This document shows, one piece after another, positions 42,482 to 50,556 of a DNA stretch of 64,000 nt; within the stretch, counting starts at the first letter, position 1; each line of letters opens with the position of its first letter. The stretch is from Vibrio hangzhouensis (GTDB taxonomy: Bacteria; Pseudomonadota; Gammaproteobacteria; Enterobacterales; Vibrionaceae), in assembly GCF_900107935.1 (NCBI RefSeq), contig NZ_FNVG01000015.1:1-64000 (forward strand), in the 5' to 3' direction. Both the position numbers and the translations under genes were made by a program. The notes beneath the pieces are model-generated. The model was given only the letters and a program-made list of their open reading frames with translations. It did not search any database and was not told the origin of the DNA.

Positions 42482-43219
42482 TCAAATTATTTGTTCAATA
42501 GAGGCACTGATCCCTAGTAGGGAAACCATCACCATAATGGGTAGTGCAAAGTGCTTCAGTGACTTAGGTGGGTAACGGTTGAACAGCCATTGGCCCATGC
42601 GCACTGCCACCAGCGTTGGTATCAACAGGCTGACTAATAGTTGCAGTATCGCCATGTCGACCAACCCACCGCTGAATAACGCCATCAATGCAAGAAGCTC
42701 GCTGACAATAAAAAACAGGATCATGGTAGCGCGTTGTGCGCTTGGGGTTAGCGGGCTGGAGAGCATATAGCAGACAATCATAGGACCACCGACTGAGGCA
42801 CCGGCGGTGCCAATTCCACTTGCCATTCCGAAACCAAGTTTGGCTCTAAGCCCCTCAGCACTACGCAGGCGAAAGTCAAAGATAAGCACCAGAGAGAAGG
42901 TTAATATAGCGATACAGATCAGTAGCTTCAGCATATCTTCCGGGATCATAAGCAGCAGGCTTAGTCCTAACGGAATCCCCACTAATGAACCAAAGGTCAG
43001 CACCTTGAAGGTCGCCATGTCGGCCTGACGACGAGCCTGATGCCACAGGCCTAAGCTACACAGTACATCCAGCCCCAGAATCACCGGGATACTCTGCTGA
43101 GGAGAAAGAAAGAAGTTCATACCAACCACGGCAATAGCGGCAAAACCAAAACCGGCATAACCACGCACCATGGCAGCCACTACCACTACTGGCAGCAAAA
43201 TCCAGAAAGACTCAAGCAC
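42482..43219 (-). CDS. TauE/SafE-family sulfonate or sulfite exporter
   Basis: A 245-residue inner-membrane protein with seven to eight hydrophobic segments and the family pattern GYAGFGFAAIAVVGM near the N terminus, repeated in the second half as GFGMASGIGTAGASVGGPMIVCYML. Members export sulfite, sulfoacetate or isethionate (TauE, SafE, IsfE). The start codon is GTG with AGGA 9 nt upstream. It lies 29 bp downstream of an 18-bp dyad (43248-43265) and heads a transcript separate from tauABC. With the SDR at 49721 it suggests isethionate export. Confidence 0.85.
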   Translation of the reverse strand: MLESFWILLPVVVVAAMVRGYAGFGFAAIAVVGMNFFLSPQQSIPVILGLDVLCSLGLWHQARRQADMATFKVLTFGSLVGIPLGLSLLLMIPEDMLKLLICIAILTFSLVLIFDFRLRSAEGLRAKLGFGMASGIGTAGASVGGPMIVCYMLSSPLTPSAQRATMILFFIVSELLALMALFSGGLVDMAILQLLVSLLIPTLVAVRMGQWLFNRYPPKSLKHFALPIMVMVSLLGISASIEQII

Positions 43220-43247
43220 AAGCGTTCATCCTTTTTCTGTTGTTTTC

Positions 43248-43265
43248 TATACTAAATTCAGTATA
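43248..43265 (-). promoter_or_regulatory. Dyad upstream of the TauE-type gene
   Basis: TATACT-AAATTC-AGTATA is a perfect 6-6-6 dyad 29 bp before the GTG start. It is a candidate operator, or an overlap with the promoter -10, for the exporter/aminotransferase transcript. Confidence 0.55.
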
Positions 43266-43337
43266 TGTATTCGTTCGCGCCTGCCTTAGCACCACATTGG
43301 GATATCTTTGGTACCAGCAGGAGAATATAAATCGGAA

Positions 43338-43364
43338 TAAAAAACGGGAGAAGCTCTCCCGTTT
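43338..43364 (-). terminator. Terminator of tauABC
   Basis: On the minus strand AAACGGGAGA-GCT-TCTCCCGTTT is followed by TTTTATTCC. It lies 30 bp beyond the tauC stop and separates tauABC from the exporter gene. Confidence 0.85.
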
Positions 43365-43392
43365 AATGTATGTATGTCGGAATGGGTTGCGC

Positions 43393-44346
43393 TTAATAGC
43401 CTTTCCAGGGAACCAGTTTCTTCTCCAGGTAGCGCATGAACAGGTCAAAGGAGTAGGCGATCAGGCCAATGATGACTATGCCTGCGATAACCACATCAGT
43501 GACCAGAAATTCCGCTGCATTTAACACCATATAGCCGATACCAGCCTCAGCCGCCACCATCTCACTAGCGACCAGTGTGGTCCAGCCAAATCCGATACCA
43601 ATTCGCAAGCCAGTCAAAATCTCCGGCGTCGCACTTTTAATAATCACATGGTAAAGCACTTGTATCTTGCTCGCGCCCATCGAGTAGGCAGCCTGAATCT
43701 GCTCACTTTTGGCAGACGAAACACCGGCCCGGGCACTCAGGGCGATAGGTGCAAACATGGCCAGATAAATAAGGGTAATCTTGCTCGTTTCGTCAATACC
43801 TAACCAAATGATAACTAGCGGCAGGTAAGCCAGAGGCGGTAATGGACGGTAGAATTCAATCAGTGGATCAAAGATGCCACGGACCCAGACATTACAGCCA
43901 ATTAAGATACCCACCGGGATTGCGGTCAGTACGGCAAAGAAGAAGGCGCCAAACACTCGGGTCAGACTCGCAACCAAATGGTCAGCAAGTGAAACACCAG
44001 CAAATCCTTCTACCCAGAGGTCAACAAAACGTTCGGCCACAGAAATTGGTGATGGCAGGAAAAGTGGCTTTACCCATCCAGCTTCTGTGACAAGTGCCCA
44101 GAGCATAACAAAACCTATAGACGACAAAATGGAGATAAGACGCGAATTACCCTGACCCGGTTCTCCATAATATTGACCTGGAGTCAAAGTGTAGCTCTTA
44201 ATCTTGTTTAATAACCGGATGAGGTGTGGCTCAGGGGCATACGTTTCTTCTTCGGTATAACTGTTCACTGCCTTAAGGTCGACCTCTTTCAGCTTTACCG
44301 CCGATTCTGAATTGTTTGATACTGTGACTGCTGCTTGCTGACTCAT
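43393..44346 (-). CDS. tauC: Taurine ABC transporter permease
   Basis: A 317-residue inner-membrane permease of the SsuC/TauC family: six hydrophobic segments and the EAA-type loop (YSMGASKIQVLYHVIIKSATPEILTGLRIGIGFGWTTLVASEM). FYRPLPPLAYLPLVIIWLGIDETSKI is the family signature. The first 75 residues form a longer cytoplasmic N terminus than usual. Its start overlaps the tauB stop by 4 bp. Last gene of tauABC. The taurine assignment rests on the neighbouring tpa and tauR genes. Confidence 0.92.
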   Translation of the reverse strand: MSQQAAVTVSNNSESAVKLKEVDLKAVNSYTEEETYAPEPHLIRLLNKIKSYTLTPGQYYGEPGQGNSRLISILSSIGFVMLWALVTEAGWVKPLFLPSPISVAERFVDLWVEGFAGVSLADHLVASLTRVFGAFFFAVLTAIPVGILIGCNVWVRGIFDPLIEFYRPLPPLAYLPLVIIWLGIDETSKITLIYLAMFAPIALSARAGVSSAKSEQIQAAYSMGASKIQVLYHVIIKSATPEILTGLRIGIGFGWTTLVASEMVAAEAGIGYMVLNAAEFLVTDVVIAGIVIIGLIAYSFDLFMRYLEKKLVPWKGY

Positions 44347-45197
44347 GCTGCTGCCTCCGGCTGTTCGTCCTGATGAATAATAGAGAGGATCTTTTCACGC
44401 ATTTCGATAAAGTCTGGCATCGACTTCACCATACGGGCATCTCGGCACTCCAGGAATCGCTTGTTAAAGTCCAGATCAAAGCTATGAGTAATTCGTCCCG
44501 GACGCGGTGACATGACTATCAGACGTGATGCCATAAACAACGCCTCTTCTACGCTATGGGTAATAAAGAACATCATCTTGTTGGTTGCCTGCCAGGCATC
44601 CAGAAGCAGTTCTTGCAACACTTCACGGGTCAGGGCATCCAAAGCACCCAGAGGCTCATCCAGCAGCAGAATACTCGGATCATTAGTCAGTGCTCGGGCG
44701 ATACCCACCCTCTGTTGCATTCCGCCGGACAGTTGGTAAATTTTGTGGTCATGGAAGTCTTCCAGCCCCACCAGTTTGAGGTATTGTGCTGCTCTTTCGA
44801 TACGTTCTTCTTTATTGACTCCCTGAAGCTTGAGACCAAATGCGGTGTTCTCCAGCACAGTCAACCAGGGAAACAGAGCGTGTTTCTGAAACACTACGCC
44901 ACGCTCAGCTCCGGGACCAAGGATCTGGTCACCGATATCTTTACCCATCTGTACCCTCGGCAAACCTTCAACAGATGAATTGCCAAGAGTCAGGTAGCCA
45001 TCGGTCGGCTGGATAAACCCAGCCATTAAATTAAGCAGCGTTGTCTTACCGCAGCCGGAGGCGCCAAGTGCGACAACGAGATCTCCCTGTTCAATTTCCA
45101 GATTGACTCCTGACAGTGCAGTCACCGGGTCACCACCCTGACGGTCTTCATATACTACTGATACATCCTGTATCTTAAGAACTTTACTCGCTGTCAT
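44343..45197 (-). CDS. tauB: Taurine ABC transporter ATP-binding protein
   Basis: A 284-residue ATPase. Walker A GASGCGKTT, Q-loop VFQKHALFPWLTVLEN, signature LSGGMQQRVGIARAL, Walker B ILLLDEPLGALD and the switch His (FITHSVEEA) are all present. I use the ATG at 45197 with GGGAG 10 nt upstream; an upstream in-frame TTG is less likely. It is 30 bp after tauA and overlaps tauC by 4 bp. Confidence 0.94.
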   Translation of the reverse strand: MTASKVLKIQDVSVVYEDRQGGDPVTALSGVNLEIEQGDLVVALGASGCGKTTLLNLMAGFIQPTDGYLTLGNSSVEGLPRVQMGKDIGDQILGPGAERGVVFQKHALFPWLTVLENTAFGLKLQGVNKEERIERAAQYLKLVGLEDFHDHKIYQLSGGMQQRVGIARALTNDPSILLLDEPLGALDALTREVLQELLLDAWQATNKMMFFITHSVEEALFMASRLIVMSPRPGRITHSFDLDFNKRFLECRDARMVKSMPDFIEMREKILSIIHQDEQPEAAA

Positions 45198-45227
45198 ACT
45201 AACGCTCTCCCTCTCTTCCAAATCTGA

Positions 45228-46256
45228 TTACAGTGCTGCTTTTGCTTTTTCAGCAAAGGACGGATTTACATACACGCTGTAGTCAGGTTGTAGCTCGGTG
45301 ATCTTTTTCTCTTTTAGCAAAAACTCTGAGGTTGATTTTAGCGCTTTGGTTGCACCACCGTTTTCACCGCATCCCAGCCACTGGCAGGAAAGCTGACCAT
45401 CAAAGTCCAGGAACTCATATAGCTTCATTGCAGCGACCACTCCTTCCGGTTCGCCCCCTACAACCTTAGCTACTGACTTCGCCATCGGGCTTTCTGCTGT
45501 CATTGACTCGCGGCCAGCCACATACTCGCGGTCTACCGATGCCAGGGTTGAAAGGAATTTCACAACAAAGTCTTCGTTTTCAGCGGTGAACTTTTTGCTG
45601 GCTATCATGCCGTCAAAAGTTGGCTTACCCCAGGCCCCCAGTTGTTTAGAGGTAATCAGCACAGAACCATCCTGTTTGATCTTGCCAAGTGCCGGGTCCC
45701 AGATAAACGCACCATCAATATCATCACGCTGCCAGGCGGCCATGATCGCATTTGGCTGCATATTGATTAGCTTTACGTCTTTTTCTGACAGACCAAACTG
45801 CTCAAGAGCAAATAGCATGTGGAAGTGGGTAGTCGATACAAAAGGCACTGCGATTTTTTTACCTTTCAGATCGGATGGTGCCGAAATACCACTGCCGTTC
45901 TTGATGACGAGCGCTTCTGCATCGGCAATATTCTCCATTATCCAGATCAACTCCATATCAATGCCTTTACTAGCCGCACTAGCAATCGGACTTGATCCAG
46001 CCACTGTCATATCTACGGCACCCGCTGCCATTGCAGTAATCGCCTTCGCACCGGAGTCGAATTTGCGCCACTTGATCTCATAACCGGTTTCTTTTTCAAA
46101 CAGTTTGGTATCAATGGCGTATTTCATCGGGTTATACATTCCCTGATACCCGATAGTTACCTGCTCAGCAGCCAGGCTTGCCGTAGAGCAGAGCAAGGTT
46201 GATGCAAGAGCGATTGATTTCACTAATGTCGATTTTCTAAGTTTTGCTGTAATCAT
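45228..46256 (-). CDS. tauA: Taurine ABC transporter substrate-binding protein
   Basis: A 342-residue periplasmic protein. Signal peptide with cleavage near SLAAEQVTIGYQG. TauA-type sequence: PMKYAIDTKLFEKETGYEIKWRKFDSGAKAITAMAAGAVDM, VAGSSPIASAASKGI, LKGKKIAVPFVSTTHFHMLFAL and AFIWDPAL. I use the ATG at 46256 (GAGG 8 nt upstream), dropping a 12-residue extension. First gene of tauABC; four YTGG-YCC-type sites likely bound by TauR lie upstream (46311-46430). Confidence 0.93.
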   Translation of the reverse strand: MITAKLRKSTLVKSIALASTLLCSTASLAAEQVTIGYQGMYNPMKYAIDTKLFEKETGYEIKWRKFDSGAKAITAMAAGAVDMTVAGSSPIASAASKGIDMELIWIMENIADAEALVIKNGSGISAPSDLKGKKIAVPFVSTTHFHMLFALEQFGLSEKDVKLINMQPNAIMAAWQRDDIDGAFIWDPALGKIKQDGSVLITSKQLGAWGKPTFDGMIASKKFTAENEDFVVKFLSTLASVDREYVAGRESMTAESPMAKSVAKVVGGEPEGVVAAMKLYEFLDFDGQLSCQWLGCGENGGATKALKSTSEFLLKEKKITELQPDYSVYVNPSFAEKAKAAL

Positions 46257-46310
46257 TGTCACGTCCTCTTTGAGCTTGATTTGCATTTGCATTCACTGTA
46301 TCCAAGTATT

Positions 46311-46430
46311 TTATGGGACCAGATTTAGATACTGCCTGAGCTTTCTGGACCAATCCTCACTTGAGTATCTACACAATAACTCCGGCTATAGGGCCAAAAA
46401 TAGAGCCAAACAAAATCATTATTGGGCCAG
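46311..46430. promoter_or_regulatory. Candidate TauR sites upstream of tauA
   Basis: Minus-strand reads CTGGTCCCATAA (46322-46311), TTGGTCCAGA (46353-46344), TTGGCCCTATAG (46397-46386) and CTGGCCCAATAA (46430-46419) share a CTGG-YCCYATAA-like core. They resemble the direct CTGGAC-type repeats known for TauR and recur before tpa. Confidence 0.6.
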
Positions 46431-46535
46431 ATTTGCCCCAAAATTGTGCGCCTCATTGGTGCAAATCACACAAGGCTAACCGGTTACGCCAGTCACCCCT
46501 CCAAAAAAACCTTTTAAGGTGGGTTATACAGAAAA

Positions 46536-46562
46536 TGCCCGCTTCAAAAGCGGGCAAAAAAA
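46536..46562 (-). terminator. Terminator of tpa
   Basis: TGCCCGCTT-CAA-AAGCGGGCA is a perfect 9-bp stem flanked by A-runs on the plus strand, about 35 bp beyond the tpa stop. A run of eight G follows at 46563-46570. Confidence 0.75.
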
Positions 46563-46595
46563 GGGGGGGGGTGACTACAAATTAGTCAGTACTGG

Positions 46596-47969
46596 CTAAG
46601 ATTTATCTAATCGTGAGAAGGCTACTGCTAGTTTTTCAACGATGATGTCAGCCTGTTGCTGAGTAATAGTCAACGCAGGGCTAAGACAGAGAGTATTGTT
46701 ATACTCTTTAAACGAGCGGTTGGTCCGACCGATAATCAACCCCTGTTGCATACAGAGTCCGGCCATTTTAGCGGTTATTGATTCGTGTACTGGTTCACGG
46801 GTTTCTCTGTTTTTCACCAGCTCTATCCCAAGAAACAATCCTTTACCACGAACATCGCCGATGATCGGGAAGCGTGCTTTGAGCTCTTCCAACTTTGCAA
46901 ACAAGTACTCTCCCATATGAGCGGCATTCTCAATAAGATTCTCTTGTTCGATGATTCGCATGTTCTCAATGGCTGCTGCGGGTCCTGCGGTGCAGCCACC
47001 AAAGGTACTAATATCGCGGAAGAAACCTTCGGTATCGGCAGGATCATCGTTAAGCAGTGTAAACACCTCTTCGGTGGTGACAGTGCAGGAGATAGCGGCG
47101 TAACTGGATGCCACCCCTTTGGCCATGGTGACAATATCCGGCTGAATTCCGTAGTGCTGATAGCCAAACCAAGCACCAGTTCGCCCCAATCCGCACACCA
47201 CCTCATCAACATGGATCAGGATGTCATATTTACGGCAGATACGTTCGACCTCTTTCAGGTATCCCACAGGAGGAGTGATCACTCCACCACCGGCAGTGAT
47301 TGGCTCGATAACTACCGCACCAACTGAATCCGGCCCTTCACGTAGAATGACTTCTTCAAAGGCCTGTGCGGCTCTGATTCCGTAGTTTTCCACCTCTCCA
47401 TACTGACTGCGGTATTCACAGCAGTGCGGGAATTCAACAAAACCGGGGACAAATGGTCCGTACTGAGCCTTTCTCTGCTCCTGGCCGGTGGAGCTCAGAC
47501 AGCCGATGGTTGTTCCGTGGTAATCACGCTCGCGGTAAAGGATCTTGTGCTTTTTACCGCCATACTTTTTATGGGCGATCTGGCGCACCATCTTGTACGC
47601 CTTTTCGTTTGCTTCAGAGCCTGAACTGGAGTAATAGACCCGGCTCATTCCCGGCATCTTATCTAGCAGTTTTGCTGCAAACTGCGCAGCAACTGGCGTT
47701 CCTGCAGACCCTGCGAAATAGTTCAGTTTGACCAGTTGGTCTCGCACGGCATCGGCGATGCTGGTTCTACCGTAGCCTACATTGACACACCAGACTCCGC
47801 CCGAAGTTGCATCCAGATAATGGTTACCTTTTATATCCCAGATATCCAACCCTTCAGCATGATCCATGATTTGTGGGTCCTGAGTATCAAAAACAGCGTG
47901 CTGAGTTAAGTGGTGCCAGACAGTCCCTTTGTCCAGATCAACAATCTGCTCGTTGGTCATTGTATTCAT
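46596..47969 (-). CDS. tpa: Taurine-pyruvate aminotransferase
   Basis: A 457-residue class III (omega-type) aminotransferase: it converts taurine plus pyruvate to sulfoacetaldehyde plus alanine. Family motifs: GGVWCVNVGYGRTSIADAV, YYSSSGSEANEKAYKMV, REDYHG-type RERDYHGTTIG, VIEPITAGGGVITPPVGYL, HVDEVVCGLGRTGAWFG and the PLP-lysine segment DIVTMAKGVASSYAAIS. The start at 47969 has GGAGG 5 nt upstream. It is divergent from tauR, with paired TauR-like sites between, and followed by its own terminator before tauABC. Product alanine must be recycled to pyruvate; no alanine dehydrogenase is in the window. Confidence 0.92.
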   Translation of the reverse strand: MNTMTNEQIVDLDKGTVWHHLTQHAVFDTQDPQIMDHAEGLDIWDIKGNHYLDATSGGVWCVNVGYGRTSIADAVRDQLVKLNYFAGSAGTPVAAQFAAKLLDKMPGMSRVYYSSSGSEANEKAYKMVRQIAHKKYGGKKHKILYRERDYHGTTIGCLSSTGQEQRKAQYGPFVPGFVEFPHCCEYRSQYGEVENYGIRAAQAFEEVILREGPDSVGAVVIEPITAGGGVITPPVGYLKEVERICRKYDILIHVDEVVCGLGRTGAWFGYQHYGIQPDIVTMAKGVASSYAAISCTVTTEEVFTLLNDDPADTEGFFRDISTFGGCTAGPAAAIENMRIIEQENLIENAAHMGEYLFAKLEELKARFPIIGDVRGKGLFLGIELVKNRETREPVHESITAKMAGLCMQQGLIIGRTNRSFKEYNNTLCLSPALTITQQQADIIVEKLAVAFSRLDKS

Positions 47970-48018
47970 CACAACCTCCATGTGTTTTTATTTCACCATA
48001 AATAATTGTGTAAAGAGC

Positions 48019-48052
48019 TAATAGGACCAGCGCCAGAAATTTATTGGGACAG
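48019..48052. promoter_or_regulatory. Candidate TauR sites between tpa and tauR
   Basis: Minus-strand CTGGTCCTATTA (48030-48019) and CTGTCCCAATAA (48052-48041) are direct repeats 22 bp apart in the divergent tpa/tauR promoter region. They match the sites upstream of tauA. Confidence 0.65.
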
Positions 48053-48144
48053 GTTATGTTTTCTGCTTCACGAATGGCCAAACAGAGTACTGGCACAAAT
48101 TATGCTGAATTAAAGAGTAATTCAGACACCAGCAGAGTCAGACA

Positions 48145-49632
48145 ATGAAAACCGACCACTTAATGCATATCCAGTTTACTCCTGATCGAAGCCTACAGGA
48201 GCAGATCCGCGAACATGTGATAGATAATATCCAACGTGGTGTATTTGGCGATAGTGCTCTGCCTTCATGCCGCAAGATGGCTTCGATGCTGCGGGTTTCA
48301 CGCAATACGGTCGTTCTGGTATATGAACGCTTGGTCGATGAAGGCTATCTCTATTCTCAGGAACGAAGTGGTTATTACGCTACCGAAGAGGCGCGCAAAA
48401 AGTGCGATATTTCGGTAGGTGTCCAGCAGGCAGCAACTCATCTGCCCAATGTTAAGCCTGCACTGTTCTGGCGCAAACGCGTCAAAACGGATCTGGATAA
48501 GCAGCGCAATGTCGTCAAAGCTGCTGACTGGCAGCAGTACCCTTATCCGTTTCTGTTTGCCCAACCGGAACACTCTTTGTTTCCCCTGGCTCACTGGCGC
48601 GAGTGCGGGCGACTGGCTCAGCGTAGCAGTGTGATTAAAGATTGGATTTCAGATTCCGTTGACTGCGATGACCCGATGCTGGTGAAGCAATTGCAAGTGA
48701 ATGTCCTCAGCAAGCGCGGGATCTCCGCTAAACCTGAAGAGATCCTGATTACTGTTGGTACACAAAACTCGCTCTATCTGCTGGCCGACTTGTTGGTGGA
48801 AAAGGGAACTAAGGTAGGGTTGGAAGATCCCGGTTACCCGGATGCGCGGAACATCTTCAGCTACCACGGTGCAGACATTGAACCTCTCAGAGTTGATCCT
48901 CAAGGGGTTAAGGTTAGCTCTCAGATGGCTGGTTGTGATTATGTATATACCACACCAAGTCACCAGGTTCCGACCAATGTCACCATGTCGATGGATAGGC
49001 GCCAAAAGTTACTCGATTCTGCTGAGAAAAATGACTTTATCATTATCGAAGACGACTTTGAGAGCGAAGTAAATGTTGTCAGCCAGCCCTCTCCGGCATT
49101 AAAAAGTCTGGACAGCAACGGCCGGGTTATTTACGTGGGAAGCCTGTCTAAATCGTTGTCACCAGGACTGAGAATCGGTTTTATGGTTGCAGATGCAAAC
49201 CTTATCAGCGAAGTACGGAAACTGCGTCGCCTGATGTATCGTCATCCACCTTCCAACAACCAGCGTACCTGTGCTCTGTTTATCTCACTGGGTCATTACG
49301 ACACTTATGTGCGTAAGTTAAAAAACAGTTACAAAGAGAAATGGACCCTGATTCGCCAGCTGCTGGAACAGCATATGCCGCAGTGTGTAACCGATGAAAC
49401 TCTGGGGGGAAGCTCATTCTGGCTAAGATTACCGGAAGGGATGAAAGCGGGAGAGTTTGCCCAAAGAGCCCAGAAAGTGGGGGTACTAATTGAGCCTGGA
49501 GATGTTCATTTTATGCATCCGGAAAGAGAATCGTTCTCTTATATTCGCATGGGCTTTTCAGCCATTGATATCAACATGATCCCTGCCGGAATAGAGAAGC
49601 TGGCGACATTACTAGAGCCAGATGGCTGGTAA
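48145..49632 (+). CDS. tauR: MocR/PdxR-family regulator, probable TauR
   Basis: A 495-residue fusion of a GntR-type winged helix (residues 1-85: SLQEQIREHVIDNIQRG, LPSCRKMASMLRVSRNTVVLVYERLVDEGYL) to a fold type I aminotransferase-like domain (TVGTQNSLYLLADLLVEKG, YTTPSHQVPTNVTMS, IIEDDFESEV). The PLP-lysine motif YVGSLSKSLSPGLRIGFMV is present. MocR regulators bind PLP and activate transport or transaminase genes; TauR does this for taurine in the presence of the substrate. It is divergent from tpa with paired sites between, and starts the rightward set SDR and aspartase fusion. Confidence 0.9.
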   Translation: MKTDHLMHIQFTPDRSLQEQIREHVIDNIQRGVFGDSALPSCRKMASMLRVSRNTVVLVYERLVDEGYLYSQERSGYYATEEARKKCDISVGVQQAATHLPNVKPALFWRKRVKTDLDKQRNVVKAADWQQYPYPFLFAQPEHSLFPLAHWRECGRLAQRSSVIKDWISDSVDCDDPMLVKQLQVNVLSKRGISAKPEEILITVGTQNSLYLLADLLVEKGTKVGLEDPGYPDARNIFSYHGADIEPLRVDPQGVKVSSQMAGCDYVYTTPSHQVPTNVTMSMDRRQKLLDSAEKNDFIIIEDDFESEVNVVSQPSPALKSLDSNGRVIYVGSLSKSLSPGLRIGFMVADANLISEVRKLRRLMYRHPPSNNQRTCALFISLGHYDTYVRKLKNSYKEKWTLIRQLLEQHMPQCVTDETLGGSSFWLRLPEGMKAGEFAQRAQKVGVLIEPGDVHFMHPERESFSYIRMGFSAIDINMIPAGIEKLATLLEPDGW

Positions 49633-49720
49633 TTTAATAAAAACTGGCTCTAACCTACCTAGTATTTATTGCTGTAATCTTACCATTATCATGGAATGAA
49701 AGTTATGCTAGGAGCAAACA

Positions 49721-50488
49721 ATGCCCGATTTTTCTCTGCCAACTGTATTAATCACTGGTGCCACCTCCGGCTTTGGTTTAGCAACAGCCAGAAAGTTTGC
49801 CGATAACGGCTATCCGCTGATCCTGACTGGCCGTCGGGTCGAACGCTTGACTGCACTTGCTGATGAATTGGCACAACTAACGCCAGTGTTCACCTATCAA
49901 TTGGATGTGCGCGACGCTGAACAGCTTCTCCGATTTATGGATGCAATTCCGGATGAATTTAAGCGTATCGAGGTGCTGGTCAATAATGCCGGTCTGGCTC
50001 TTGGCGCTTCACCGGCAGATGAGGCAGACCTTAATGACTGGCACACTATGATTGATACCAATGTTACTGGTCTGGTGAATGTGACTCACACTCTGTTACC
50101 AGTACTGAAAGCTCAACCCAAAGCCAGCATTATCAACCTGGCCAGTATCGCTTCTAACTGGTCTTATCCAGGAGCGCATGTTTATGGCGCGAGCAAGGCG
50201 TTTGTGCAGCAGTTTTCCCGAAACCTGAGAAGTGATTTTGCAGGAACAGGAGTCAGAGTAACCAGCCTTGAACCGGGATTGTCAGAAAGTGAATTCAGCC
50301 TGGTACGCTTTAACGGAGATCAGGATAAATATAACGCCATCTACGAAGACAGCAATCCACTTCAACCGGAAGACATTGCCGACATTATTTTTTGGATAGC
50401 TGAACAGCCGTCTCATATCAATATTAACAGTCTTGAGGTAATGCCAACCAGTCAGGCTTGGGACAACTTTAAAGTGGTTAAGGGCTAG
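49721..50488 (+). CDS. SDR-family oxidoreductase, probable sulfoacetaldehyde reductase
   Basis: A 255-residue short-chain dehydrogenase: TGATSGFGLATA nucleotide loop, NADP-type Arg after beta2 (LTGRRVERL), NNAGLAL, the catalytic Ser in NLASIASNWSYPG and YGASKAF with Tyr and Lys. It resembles the YdfG/IsfD group, which reduces 3-hydroxy-acid semialdehydes; IsfD reduces sulfoacetaldehyde from taurine to isethionate. Position 88 bp after tauR in a taurine cluster without sulfoacetaldehyde acetyltransferase favours the IsfD role, but a YdfG-like serine dehydrogenase cannot be excluded from sequence alone. Confidence 0.82.
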   Translation: MPDFSLPTVLITGATSGFGLATARKFADNGYPLILTGRRVERLTALADELAQLTPVFTYQLDVRDAEQLLRFMDAIPDEFKRIEVLVNNAGLALGASPADEADLNDWHTMIDTNVTGLVNVTHTLLPVLKAQPKASIINLASIASNWSYPGAHVYGASKAFVQQFSRNLRSDFAGTGVRVTSLEPGLSESEFSLVRFNGDQDKYNAIYEDSNPLQPEDIADIIFWIAEQPSHININSLEVMPTSQAWDNFKVVKG

Positions 50489-50556
50489 ACCTTAACCAGA
50501 GCTCCTCTAGCCAGGGGAGCAGCGAATAATCATCCTTGCACAAGAGACCGAACAAC

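Noticed and set aside
46785-47327. 180-codon open frame antisense to tpa
   Set aside because: It lies wholly inside a clearly coding aminotransferase gene and has no recognisable domain.
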